From Epsilonproteobacteria bacterium UBA6211 (GTDB lineage: Bacteria > Campylobacterota > Campylobacteria > Campylobacterales > Arcobacteraceae): DNA of 27,010 bases. Position 1 is the stretch's first letter. The number at the start of each line of letters is the position of its first letter. This document shows positions 15,855 through 25,106 of this stretch, one piece after another. The position numbers and the translations under genes are program-made. The notes under the pieces are model-generated. The model was not told the DNA's origin, did not search any database, and worked only from the letters and a program-made list of their open reading frames with translations. The DNA is taken from contig DISL01000132.1 in the NCBI GenBank assembly GCA_002421845.1, positions 1 through 27,010 of the forward strand. The letters are read 5' to 3'.

Positions 15855-17927
15855 TTAAGAAACTTTTTGTTTTTTGAATTCAAGCACGTGTTTGTCTATT
15901 TTTTTCTGTGCATCTATAATACCAAGAACATCAAGAATTAAACCTATACTTCCATCACCTCTAACAGTTGCCGCACCTATACCTTCAACACTTCTGAAGT
16001 TTTTATCAAGAGGCTTAACAACAACTTGATGTTGATGTAAAAATTCATCTATAAATAAAGCAACTTTTTGATTACCTGCTTTAACTACTATCAACATACC
16101 GTCTTCAAGATTTTTATATTTAGGCTCAACATCATTGAATAACTGATATAACTTAACCACAGGTATAAACTCTTCTCTAAGCATTAATAAATCTTGCGTA
16201 CCGTCACCTATTTTTTTAATCATATCTTTTGTAGGTTGTAAAGATTCTACTATTGCACTTAAAGGTAATATGAATTTTTTATCACCGACAGCTATATCAA
16301 GTCCATCAAGAATAGCAAGAGTTAAAGGTAATACTATCGTGATAACCGTACCGTAACCAAGTTCTGTTTCAAGTCTTATGATACCGCCAAGTTTGTGAAT
16401 ATTTGTTTTTACAACATCCATTCCAACACCACGTCCGGAAACGTCGGTAATCTTATCAGCCGTACTTACTCCTGCACCGAATATTAACATTGCTTTATCA
16501 TTATCACTCATTTGAGCATATTGATTCTCATCTATAAGACCTTTTTCCAATGATCTTTGAGCAACCTTAGCAGCGTTGATACCTCTACCGTCATCTTTTA
16601 TCGTAATAATCATTTGACCGTTAGCTTGTTCTGCACTGATTGTGATATATCCAACTTCACTTTTACCTGCTTTTATTCTATCTTCAGGAGTTTCGATACC
16701 ATGGTCTAAAGAGTTTCTTATAATATGCATTAAAGGATCCGTAAGACCTTCAATCATTGCTTTATCAATCTCAACAGCATCACCGTAATGTTTAAATTCA
16801 ACTTTTTTATTTAATTTTTTAGAAATATCTCTTATTACTTTAGGGAATTTTGAGTAAATTGATTCCATAGGAACCATTCTGATACTCATAATAGAATCTT
16901 GCATCTCTCTAATGTGTCTTTCGAGTAATTCCAATCTTTCTAGAACAGAAATTCTTGTTTTTGTCTCAGAAATAGATGTTGCAAACTGTGTAAGCATGGC
17001 ATTTGTAATAACAAGATCTCCAACATTGTTCATCAGAGTATCAATTTTATCAAGATTTACCCTTATGTTATTTGTAGCTGCAGACATAGCAGATTTTTTA
17101 TCATCATCCGAAGATTCTTCTTTTTTAGATACAGCTACTCTTTCAGCAGGAGCAGATGCAGGTTTTGCTACAGGTGCAGCTGCAGGTTTTGTAGCAACCT
17201 TTTCTACACTTTTATGCTCTAAATCTTTATTGTCAGGTGTAATTTCAGGCATATCATCAAAAAATCCAAAATTATCATTCTCTTCATAATCTTTAGTAGA
17301 TACGGAAGGGGCATTTTTACTTTTTTGTTGTAGCTCTTCACTATAAAAACCGAAAGCTTGAATATCTTGATATTCCTCTTTGAAAAATCCATATGCTTTA
17401 TTAAATTTACTAGGGTCTATAGATTCATCAAAAAATCCTATGCTATCATCTTGTTGGTTTATAACTTCTTGATTTTGTTGCGGTTGAGTAGCCTGTGTAG
17501 ATGTAACGGCAGAAGATGTATGCGTACCGTTTAAATATCCTTTGATTTCGTCAAGTAAAGAACCGGTCATTTCTTGTAATTTATCTTGATTCATATCTCC
17601 TGATGATTCAAGTTGTAAGATTTCTTTCATTACATCCATACAATCTATAAGTGTACTAGCCATCTCAGGAATAAATTCTATAGAGTGATTTCTTAGTTTA
17701 TCCATCATATTTTCTACTTCATGGGTAAACTTAGCAAAAAATACTAATTCAACAGAAGCACCGCTACCTTTTAAAGTATGAACATCTCTAAAAAGCTGAC
17801 TCATCTGCTCATCTGTTAAACTACCATTATTTTCTGCTTCAAGAAGAACGTTATCTGCTGATTCAAACAGCTCAACAGCCTCTTCCATAAACATCTCTCT
17901 ATACATAGAAATATCAAAACCAGCCAT
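15855..17927 (-). CDS. cheA: Chemotaxis histidine kinase CheA with GFF-repeat linker, no P2 or receiver domain
   Basis: Receptor-coupled kinase that phosphorylates CheY and CheB. The 690 residues comprise an HPt domain (phosphorylated His50 in DVHTLKGSG), a linker of about 150 residues, the dimerisation domain (about 287-355), the ATPase domain with N box HIIRNSLDHGIE (401-412), G1 DDGRGI (445-450) and G2 GRGVGMD, and a C-terminal CheW-like domain (about 540-680). The linker has no recognisable P2 fold; instead it holds four short repeats of the form aromatic/Ile-Gly-Phe-aromatic plus acidic residues (163-168, 179-185, 192-198, 220-226), then an Ala/Pro-rich stretch. There is no C-terminal receiver, unlike the CheAY kinases common in this phylum. 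The ATG follows an AAAGG site. Second gene of the operon. Confidence 0.97.
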   Translation of the reverse strand: MAGFDISMYREMFMEEAVELFESADNVLLEAENNGSLTDEQMSQLFRDVHTLKGSGASVELVFFAKFTHEVENMMDKLRNHSIEFIPEMASTLIDCMDVMKEILQLESSGDMNQDKLQEMTGSLLDEIKGYLNGTHTSSAVTSTQATQPQQNQEVINQQDDSIGFFDESIDPSKFNKAYGFFKEEYQDIQAFGFYSEELQQKSKNAPSVSTKDYEENDNFGFFDDMPEITPDNKDLEHKSVEKVATKPAAAPVAKPASAPAERVAVSKKEESSDDDKKSAMSAATNNIRVNLDKIDTLMNNVGDLVITNAMLTQFATSISETKTRISVLERLELLERHIREMQDSIMSIRMVPMESIYSKFPKVIRDISKKLNKKVEFKHYGDAVEIDKAMIEGLTDPLMHIIRNSLDHGIETPEDRIKAGKSEVGYITISAEQANGQMIITIKDDGRGINAAKVAQRSLEKGLIDENQYAQMSDNDKAMLIFGAGVSTADKITDVSGRGVGMDVVKTNIHKLGGIIRLETELGYGTVITIVLPLTLAILDGLDIAVGDKKFILPLSAIVESLQPTKDMIKKIGDGTQDLLMLREEFIPVVKLYQLFNDVEPKYKNLEDGMLIVVKAGNQKVALFIDEFLHQHQVVVKPLDKNFRSVEGIGAATVRGDGSIGLILDVLGIIDAQKKIDKHVLEFKKQKVS

Positions 17928-17961
17928 AGCTACAACCTTTGTAATTTATTTTTTAGTGAAA

Positions 17962-18330
17962 TTATCTGCTTAAAACAATATTAACAGCTTTTAGTAACTG
18001 ATCAGGCATAAAAGGCTTTACAATCCAACCAGTTGCACCGGCAGCCTTACCCTTTGCTTTCATTTCATCGCTTCTTTCCGTAGTCAAAACCAAAATAGGT
18101 TTAGAACTATATTGTGAAAGTTTTCTTAATTCACCTATTAACGTCAATCCATCCATATTTGGCATATTAACATCGGTAATTATTAAATCGAATGTAGTAG
18201 CCTTTGCTTTTTCCAAACCGTCAACACCGTCAACAGCCTCTACCACATCGCTATATCCGCCTTCACTTAATGCATAACTCAACATATCTCTTAGCATTGT
18301 AGAGTCATCAACAATTAATAATTTTGCCAT
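17962..18330 (-). CDS. cheY: Chemotaxis response regulator CheY
   Basis: A 122-residue single receiver domain with acidic pocket Asp8/Asp9, phosphorylated Asp53 (TDVNMP), a Thr at 83-84 and Lys105 (IVKPF). Phosphorylated by CheA, it should act on the flagellar motor or as a phosphate sink. The sequence gives no way to choose between these. It is the first gene of the che operon, with an AAGGGG site before its ATG and 69 bases after pnp; a GATAAT box on the minus strand at 18380-18375 could be its own promoter. Confidence 0.95.
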   Translation of the reverse strand: MAKLLIVDDSTMLRDMLSYALSEGGYSDVVEAVDGVDGLEKAKATTFDLIITDVNMPNMDGLTLIGELRKLSQYSSKPILVLTTERSDEMKAKGKAAGATGWIVKPFMPDQLLKAVNIVLSR

Positions 18331-18374
18331 AAAATCCCCTTGATTTTTACTAATCTAAGCTTACTTTTTGATAT

Positions 18375-18380
18375 ATTATC
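18375..18380 (-). promoter_or_regulatory. Possible -10 box of the che operon
   Basis: GATAAT on the minus strand, 45 bases before the cheY ATG, in the only gap between pnp and the che genes. Read-through from pnp is the alternative. Confidence 0.3.
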
Positions 18381-18399
18381 ATAAATAAACTTTAAAATA

Positions 18400-20574
18400 T
18401 TATAAATTTGCTACTATTAGTTCAATTCTATCTTTTTTTACACCTAAAACTTTGATTTCAACGATGTCACCAACATTAAATAAATCAGTTACTTTGTTCA
18501 CTCTTCTTTGCGACATCTTTGATATGTGAAGTAAACCTTCCCCACCTTTCGGTAATGTTACAAATGCACCGAAATCAACTATTCTTTCAATTTTTGCTTC
18601 AAAAATATCACCCTCGTGATAAATTTTCTCAAAATCTAAAGGCATATTTGATTTTTTTTGTGTATTATTAGTAATATTTATTATATGGTCTTTTGCTTTT
18701 AAGATACCTTCTTTGTTCTCGCCACTAATTTTAACATTACCGCTATTTTTATCTAAATCTATAGATACGTTAAATGTTTCGATTATTTCTTTTATTGTCT
18801 GTCCTGCTTTACCGATTACGGCAAATATTTTTGAAGGGTCTATTAAAAACTGTTCAACCAAAGGAAGAGCACCGCTAGGTTCTATTTTAGACGCTGCTTC
18901 TTCCATAATAGACAAGATATGTAATCTACCCTCTTTTGCTTGAGCTAGTGCTTCATCCAAAACTTTTATCTCTATACCGCCAAGTTTTATGTCCATTTGT
19001 AAAGCTGTAATACCGTTTTTTGTTCCTGCAACTTTGAAATCCATATCGCCGTCATGGTCTTCTAATCCCATTATATCAGTTAATATCGCATACTTACTTT
19101 CATCGGTTACTAGACCCATTGCTACACCTGCAACAAGTCCGCTAATATCTACACCGGCTGCTTTAAGAGCAAGTGAACCGCCACAAACCGTAGCCATAGA
19201 CGAGCTACCGTTTGATTCTAATATCTCAGAAACCAATCTAACGGTATCCGTGAAATCTTTATTTATACTACTCTCAAGAGCTTTTTTTGCAAGATTTCCA
19301 TGCCCCAATTCTCTTCTTCCAACACCAAATATCGGTTTTGCTTCACCTACACTAAAACCTGGGAAGTTATAATGAACCATAAATCTCTCTATTTCGGTAC
19401 TCTTTTCCGTCAAGACCTCATACATCTGTCCATCTTTCGGTCCTGCAATAGTACCTACGACCAATGCTTGAGTCTCTCCTCTTGTAAATAAACAACTACT
19501 GTGTGCCGAAGGAAGAATATTTGTTTCTATACTAATAGGTCTTACATCTTTTAGTCCTCTTCCATCGGCTCTTACGTTATTGTTTAAAATCATGCTTCTT
19601 ACGATTTCAGTTTTGACTATACTAACTGCTTCATATACTTCTTTATATTCAAAATTAGCTTCTACTACAAAAGTATCTTTTGCTATCTTAATAGCAAGTT
19701 CTTTTAGTTCACCGGCTCTTTCACTTTTTGCAAGTTTTGTTAATGCTTTTTTTATCTCTTCTTGATATGATTTTCTTACATATTCTATCAAATTTTCACT
19801 AACACAAAAAGGTTTCAGTTCTACCGCATAATCTGCTTTTTTATAAGATTCAAAACCTTTTTTATAAATTACACTTGCTTCTTTTATTGCATTTTGTGCC
19901 GTTTGAATCAATCCTACAAGTTCAAGTTCAGATACTTCATTTGTATTGTGTGTGCTTACAAAACTATCTATACCGGTCTCAACAATCTGTGTACTTGAAA
20001 TAGACTTCATCTCAATCATCAAAAGTTCATTTTCACTACCTGCAACATATAAATCGAGAGTTGAATCTTTAAGTTCACTAAAAGTAGGATTAATAACAAC
20101 TTGATTGTCTATTTTTGCTATCCTTACACCACAAACAGGTTTGTTAATAGGAAGGTCTGACAAATACAAAGCAGCTGAAGCAGCATTTAGGGCTATTACC
20201 TGCAAATCTACCTCTTTATCGGCACTTAAAACCATAACCGTTATAGTAGTAGGATATACATATCCTTTAGGAAATAGAGGTCTTAAACTTCTGTCAATAA
20301 CTCTTGATGTTAAAGTTTCAAAATCATTTGGTTTACCTTCTCTTTTTACAAAGCCACCGGGTACTTTCGCAGAAGCATATGTTTTTTCGATATACTGAAC
20401 GGTAAGAGGTGTAAAATCTTCACTAACGGGATTATCGTATTCCGTTACAACAGTTGCTAGAACTACACATTTACCTACCCTAAGCATCACCGAACCGTTC
20501 GCTTGTTTTGCTACATGGTTTAGAGTATAGGTCTCTTTTTGATTATTTACTTCAAATTCACAAACTACTGACAT
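18400..20574 (-). CDS. pnp: Polyribonucleotide nucleotidyltransferase
   Basis: Phosphorolytic 3'-5' exoribonuclease of the RNA decay machinery; forms a trimeric ring. The 724 residues contain two RNase PH domains (about 1-220 and 300-550) separated by a helical region, a KH domain with VIGKAGQTI (about 583-592) and a C-terminal S1 domain (about 655-724, GAFVTLPKGGEGLLHIS). Length and order are complete. Its ATG overlaps the stop of the upstream phosphoribosyltransferase by one base (TAATG). Confidence 0.98.
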   Translation of the reverse strand: MSVVCEFEVNNQKETYTLNHVAKQANGSVMLRVGKCVVLATVVTEYDNPVSEDFTPLTVQYIEKTYASAKVPGGFVKREGKPNDFETLTSRVIDRSLRPLFPKGYVYPTTITVMVLSADKEVDLQVIALNAASAALYLSDLPINKPVCGVRIAKIDNQVVINPTFSELKDSTLDLYVAGSENELLMIEMKSISSTQIVETGIDSFVSTHNTNEVSELELVGLIQTAQNAIKEASVIYKKGFESYKKADYAVELKPFCVSENLIEYVRKSYQEEIKKALTKLAKSERAGELKELAIKIAKDTFVVEANFEYKEVYEAVSIVKTEIVRSMILNNNVRADGRGLKDVRPISIETNILPSAHSSCLFTRGETQALVVGTIAGPKDGQMYEVLTEKSTEIERFMVHYNFPGFSVGEAKPIFGVGRRELGHGNLAKKALESSINKDFTDTVRLVSEILESNGSSSMATVCGGSLALKAAGVDISGLVAGVAMGLVTDESKYAILTDIMGLEDHDGDMDFKVAGTKNGITALQMDIKLGGIEIKVLDEALAQAKEGRLHILSIMEEAASKIEPSGALPLVEQFLIDPSKIFAVIGKAGQTIKEIIETFNVSIDLDKNSGNVKISGENKEGILKAKDHIINITNNTQKKSNMPLDFEKIYHEGDIFEAKIERIVDFGAFVTLPKGGEGLLHISKMSQRRVNKVTDLFNVGDIVEIKVLGVKKDRIELIVANL

Positions 20575-21221
20575 TATTTTCCTTTTAAATATTTTTGGAT
20601 TTCATCCATTGGTATATGTTCTAACTCTTTATAATAAAAATCTATCGACACAAAATGGTCAATATTTTTGTAATAATATAAATCATCAGCTATTGACTCT
20701 AAGTCACCTACCGTTGCAGTTGGGATTACCGGTGTAGCAACAGAAACTGATTTTGCACCTAACTTAATAGCAGTCTTAATACAAGCCATCATCGTAAGAC
20801 CTGTATTTAATCCTTCATCAACCAATAATACGTTTTGATTTAACAAATTACTCAATGCTTCATGTCTATATTTCTTAATTTCTGTACTTAATACTTTTTC
20901 ATATCTATCTTTTGCCTTAATAAAAATAGACTCCAAATTAATATCAAAAGATCTAACCAACTCCTCATGTATAACTACCTCTTCTTTTTCGGTAACTATA
21001 GCAATTTCACATTCACTATTAAATGGTGCCAAGACTTTCGCAGTAAACATATAGTCTATCTGTGCATCTATTTTTTTTGCTATCTCTTGAGCTATCGGTA
21101 ATGCACCCGTAGATGTAGCTATAACAATCCAATTTTCTAGTTTCATATTTTCTACGGGCAACACCTTTATAAGATATGTTGCTCCATCGATTCTATCTTT
21201 AAAAATATTCTTGCTATCCAT
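20574..21221 (-). CDS. Phosphoribosyltransferase family protein
   Basis: A 215-residue protein of the type I PRT fold. The PRPP loop is VLLVDEGLNTG (131-141), where most family members have DD in place of DE. The C-terminal part, with TPVIPTATVGDL and the FVSIDFYYKELEHIP stretch, resembles the predicted phosphoribosyltransferases of COG1926; the substrate is unknown. It starts after a GAGGAAA site, follows lptD by 27 bases and overlaps pnp by one base. The link with pnp may be only operon convenience. I do not assign a nucleobase. Confidence 0.82.
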   Translation of the reverse strand: MDSKNIFKDRIDGATYLIKVLPVENMKLENWIVIATSTGALPIAQEIAKKIDAQIDYMFTAKVLAPFNSECEIAIVTEKEEVVIHEELVRSFDINLESIFIKAKDRYEKVLSTEIKKYRHEALSNLLNQNVLLVDEGLNTGLTMMACIKTAIKLGAKSVSVATPVIPTATVGDLESIADDLYYYKNIDHFVSIDFYYKELEHIPMDEIQKYLKGK

Positions 21222-21248
21222 TAGTTTATTTCCTCAAAAATCATATTT

Positions 21249-23378
21249 TTAGTTGTTGCTTTCTGATTTTCTTTTATATTCATAGTCAAACCCACCTATC
21301 GGTCTTAGCTCAATCATCACATACACGACGTCTTGTCTTCGTCCGGTATTATTAATAGTTGATGAAGCTACTAGCTCATCAGCTATTCTTAAATGTAAAA
21401 ACCAACAACCCTTATCAATAGAGAGTTTATATTCTTTTCTATTTATTAACTTGTCAACTATATTATAGCTTTGTTTATATGAAAATCTATAACTTTTTAA
21501 GAATTTTAATCCAGCCTCATATGTAATAGTTTCAGAATCTTTTTTGTTAGAATGTGGAGTATTTTGAGTCCAATAGTGTAATGTTCTAAAAAAATAATCA
21601 TTATACATTAAATATAACGTTGTTGCAGATTGTATTAATTTATCATCTTGATGGTTATAAATCAATCTACTAGATATTGAGCCGTATTGATGATAAAAAT
21701 ATATATCATTTTCAAGATTACCCAAATCTGAATTTCCATCACTATCATACAAAACAGATTGTTTTACTTTGTGATTTAAAAATAAAGTGGCAAAATCTCT
21801 ATCATAAAAAGACTGACTCAACCAAAAAGATAGATTCTTTCTTGTTTCGCTCAACGGAAAAGGTTTTAATTCAACATCATCTTCATTTGTAAGTGGATAA
21901 ATATCACCTTTTTTTCTTGCACTATTAGGTGCATATAGTGTAGAACCTAAATTGATTGTATGTAAAAAACTATTATATTCTTTTAAAAGATTTGTTGAAG
22001 CGGTAACACTATGTCTTAATTGTAAATACTGTCCATCTTCAAAATTTTTATTCAAGCCATTTTCATCATAATCATAATTTGCAAAAAATATCTCTTCTTG
22101 TAATGATACATTCAAATAATCGTCAAACAAACTAAATCCATAAAAAAACGGTAAACTAACAGTTGTTTGCTGAGCTTTTAACCCAAGAGTTCTATGATAA
22201 TTTGTATAATTTACATCTGTAGAATAAAGCAAGTTGTCTGCTATTAGTGGAGTAGAAAACCTATGATATTGAATGGTAGGAAGTTTTTGTATAGTCTGCT
22301 TTTGAGTAGTATCTGATACGGCATCGGAAACATCCCTATAATACCTCAAATATGTACCCAAATAATCATTGTTTGTTTTGTAATAGTAATTGATTTTTGA
22401 CTCTACTTTTCTCGGTGTTTTATTTTCTTCCAAAGAATCAGATAAAGTTTTGTACTCAATATCTCTTAAAAAATCTAAATCCGCATAAAATCCATCTTCA
22501 TGGTCTTTTTGCTTTAATGCAAAAATATTTCTTCTTTCATATTTAACTCCGATTCCATAATGATCTTCGTTTTTTAATTCATTCTCTACCTTATAGTCTT
22601 CTTTTTCATTGAAGTAGCCAGTTGATATATCAAGCATAGAATCAGGACTGTCGGCGTATCTGAAATAAGCATATAAACCATTACCCCTTTTTGCCCTATA
22701 TTGCGGTACAACTTCAACATCCCAATTATCGGCAGGTGCATAATAATAAGGTTGCATATAGATAAAACCTTCCGTACTTGAATAGCCGAGAGTTGGCATA
22801 AGTAAACCGGAATGTCTATCCGTATTTGTATAAAAAGCAAAATATGGAAGGTATAAAATAGGTACATCTCTTATATATAAACGATTATTGAAAGTTTGTA
22901 GCCAACTATATTCATCACTATGTGAACCGCTACTAAATCTAATACTCCAATCTGGATTATTACAATCACAACTTGACATTAATGATTTTTCCAAATAAAC
23001 ATCGTTACCTTTAGATGTAACCTTTGCACTTTCAATCCACAGGTTATTTTCATAAAGCATAAAAACTATTTCGGATAATGATGAAACTTCAAATTCCATA
23101 AATGAGTAATTACTTATGGATAGACTTTTATTATCCTTCATAATATTAACATTGTCATACAAACTTACTTGATTTTTAGCTTTATTATATACAGCCTTTT
23201 GAGCTGTAATATAATAAGTAGGTGAAAACATTATAACATCACCGGTTGCCGTCACTATATCATTTTCATACTCTATATTTTTTGCTACAACCTGAAACTG
23301 TTCTTGCTCTTTTTTTTCTTGCACTTGAGCATATAAAGAATATAACACACATAATAAAAATATTAAAATCTTACGCAT
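21249..23378 (-). CDS. lptD: LPS-assembly outer-membrane protein LptD
   Basis: Translocates lipopolysaccharide or lipooligosaccharide into the outer leaflet, with LptE. The 709 residues comprise a signal peptide (about 1-17, MRKILIFLLCVLYSLYA), a periplasmic OstA/LptA-like jellyroll (about 27-120, with FQVVAKNIEYENDIVTATGDV) and a beta-barrel to the C-terminus. Cysteines at 137, 139 and 658 suit the N-to-C disulfide bonding seen in LptD. It overlaps the RDD gene by eight bases. Confidence 0.94.
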   Translation of the reverse strand: MRKILIFLLCVLYSLYAQVQEKKEQEQFQVVAKNIEYENDIVTATGDVIMFSPTYYITAQKAVYNKAKNQVSLYDNVNIMKDNKSLSISNYSFMEFEVSSLSEIVFMLYENNLWIESAKVTSKGNDVYLEKSLMSSCDCNNPDWSIRFSSGSHSDEYSWLQTFNNRLYIRDVPILYLPYFAFYTNTDRHSGLLMPTLGYSSTEGFIYMQPYYYAPADNWDVEVVPQYRAKRGNGLYAYFRYADSPDSMLDISTGYFNEKEDYKVENELKNEDHYGIGVKYERRNIFALKQKDHEDGFYADLDFLRDIEYKTLSDSLEENKTPRKVESKINYYYKTNNDYLGTYLRYYRDVSDAVSDTTQKQTIQKLPTIQYHRFSTPLIADNLLYSTDVNYTNYHRTLGLKAQQTTVSLPFFYGFSLFDDYLNVSLQEEIFFANYDYDENGLNKNFEDGQYLQLRHSVTASTNLLKEYNSFLHTINLGSTLYAPNSARKKGDIYPLTNEDDVELKPFPLSETRKNLSFWLSQSFYDRDFATLFLNHKVKQSVLYDSDGNSDLGNLENDIYFYHQYGSISSRLIYNHQDDKLIQSATTLYLMYNDYFFRTLHYWTQNTPHSNKKDSETITYEAGLKFLKSYRFSYKQSYNIVDKLINRKEYKLSIDKGCWFLHLRIADELVASSTINNTGRRQDVVYVMIELRPIGGFDYEYKRKSESNN

Positions 23379-23820
23379 TTACTACCAATGTTTTTGCAAT
23401 TTTGTCTTGAAATGTCTGTCGTCCGTCATTGAAAAAAGCAAATATGAATCCTAAATAAAAAAACATTTCACTTAAAATTCTAGCAACCGCCCTAACCAAT
23501 GAATTCATGAATGAGATATTAGATAATGTATCATGATCTATAACCCTTATCTTTGATAAGTATTTACCGACCGTTGCACCATAATACCAAACAAAAAATG
23601 TATGGTATGAAATTTTCAACATCATAATAGGTAGTAAATATTCATTTAACACCGTCATTACGGTTGTAAAATCATCACCTGCACTCTTAATTTGTTCCCA
23701 AAAAATAAGTGCCGTAATAAAAGTAATTAAAATATCATCAATAATATAAGCCTTAATCCTTGGCCAAAAGGTAGCTAACTGAAGATTTTGTATATCGTTA
23801 TTACTTGTTTTGTCGTGCAT
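23371..23820 (-). CDS. RDD family membrane protein
   Basis: A 149-residue inner-membrane protein with three to four hydrophobic segments (near 25-42, 58-80 and 112-130) and the RDD features RIKAYIIDDILIT and GATVGKYLSKIRVID. The family is of mixed function, including ion or stress transport. Nothing here specifies it. It lies two bases after purD and overlaps lptD by eight bases, so it is probably translated in step with both. Confidence 0.88.
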   Translation of the reverse strand: MHDKTSNNDIQNLQLATFWPRIKAYIIDDILITFITALIFWEQIKSAGDDFTTVMTVLNEYLLPIMMLKISYHTFFVWYYGATVGKYLSKIRVIDHDTLSNISFMNSLVRAVARILSEMFFYLGFIFAFFNDGRQTFQDKIAKTLVVNA

Positions 23821-23822
23821 TG

Positions 23823-25088
23823 TTATCTCAAAGCTTGATATGCAATATCAGACCTGCATTTTTTACCGGCAAAGTGAACCTGACCACAAAGACCGTATGC
23901 TCTATTTCTTGCTTCTTTTATATTATCACCGAGTCCAACGCATACCAAAACACGACCACCCGTTGCAAACAGCTTATCATCTTCTTTTGATACTCCGGCA
24001 TATGATATATGTGAATTTTCTTTTAAATCCATATCAACTATTTCATCCACTATAATTTCAGCAGTATCAGAATTACCGTATGGATAGTTTTGACTTGCCA
24101 TAACAACACCGACCGCATATTTGTTTAAAAACTCTATTTTAAGATTTGATAAATCTTTAGTCGCACCCTTATAAAAAAGTTCACTAACAGGTGTTTTTAA
24201 TAAAGGCATAATAATCTCACACTCAGGGTCACCGAATCTTACATTAAATTCCAACGTATAAGGTTCACCTTTTACAACCATAACCCCTATAAAAAGTACA
24301 CCTTCATATGGAGCATTTTCATTTTGCATACCGGCAAGTGTAGGTTTTATGATTCTTTGTTTTACTTTTTCATATAACTCATCATCAACCAAAGGAGTTG
24401 GTGCATATGCGCCCATTCCACCGGTATTAGGACCTGTATCACCGTCCCCTACTCTTTTATGGTCTTGTGCTGCAGGAAGCAAAATAAAATCTTTGCCGTC
24501 ACATATAGCAAACATTGAAAGCTCATACCCATCCAAGAACTCCTCAACAACTACTTTTTTACCTGCATCACCGAAAGATGCACCGCTTAACATATCACTT
24601 ACAGCTTGAGTAGCCTCTTCGTAAGTGGTAGCTATAATTACACCCTTACCGGCACATAAGCCATCAGCTTTTACTACTATCGGCGGAGTTAATGTTTGAA
24701 TAAATTCTTTTGCTTGTGATAAATCATCTGTTTCTATAAATCTAGCTGTAGGTATATTGTATTTTTTTAGTATATTTTTCATATACACTTTTGAACCTTC
24801 AAGTCTAGCAGCATCTTTTGAAGGACCGAATATTACTAAATCATTAGCTTTAAAAATATCTACAACGCCATCTGTTAGAGGTGCTTCCGGACCTACTATC
24901 GTCAAATCTATTTGATTGTTTTTTGCCCATATGGCTAAATCGTTATAATCTTTTATATTTATATTTGTACCGAGTCTATCAGTAGCGCCGTTTCCGGGAC
25001 AGAAAAAAAGTGTATGTTTTTGTTCATTAGAAATTGCAAGACCTATTGAGTATTCTCTACCGCCGCTACCTAAAATTAATATATTCAT
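23823..25088 (-). CDS. purD: Phosphoribosylamine-glycine ligase
   Basis: Second step of purine synthesis: 5-phosphoribosylamine + glycine + ATP to GAR. The 421 residues follow the ATP-grasp order: an N-terminal GSGGREYS motif, KADGLCAGKGV, VVEEFLDGYELS, the HKRVGDGDTGPNTGGMGAYAP loop, GVLFIGVMV and EFNVRFGDPE. Length is normal. The ATG follows a GGAG site nine bases upstream, only a few bases after the 3' end of the 6S RNA candidate, so purD may share its transcript. First protein gene of the purD to pnp run. Confidence 0.98.
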   Translation of the reverse strand: MNILILGSGGREYSIGLAISNEQKHTLFFCPGNGATDRLGTNINIKDYNDLAIWAKNNQIDLTIVGPEAPLTDGVVDIFKANDLVIFGPSKDAARLEGSKVYMKNILKKYNIPTARFIETDDLSQAKEFIQTLTPPIVVKADGLCAGKGVIIATTYEEATQAVSDMLSGASFGDAGKKVVVEEFLDGYELSMFAICDGKDFILLPAAQDHKRVGDGDTGPNTGGMGAYAPTPLVDDELYEKVKQRIIKPTLAGMQNENAPYEGVLFIGVMVVKGEPYTLEFNVRFGDPECEIIMPLLKTPVSELFYKGATKDLSNLKIEFLNKYAVGVVMASQNYPYGNSDTAEIIVDEIVDMDLKENSHISYAGVSKEDDKLFATGGRVLVCVGLGDNIKEARNRAYGLCGQVHFAGKKCRSDIAYQALR

Positions 25089-25106
25089 TTATATTTCTCC
25101 AAGATT

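Noticed and set aside
16912..17289. Plus-strand open frame of 125 codons opposite cheA
   Set aside because: It mirrors the low-complexity CheA linker and has no family features or ribosome binding site.
18989..19372. Plus-strand open frame of 127 codons opposite pnp
   Set aside because: It is antisense to the highly conserved second RNase PH domain and looks like a frame shadow.
22586..22867. Minus-strand 93-codon frame inside lptD
   Set aside because: Out-of-frame reading of the lptD barrel, with no start signal or family features.
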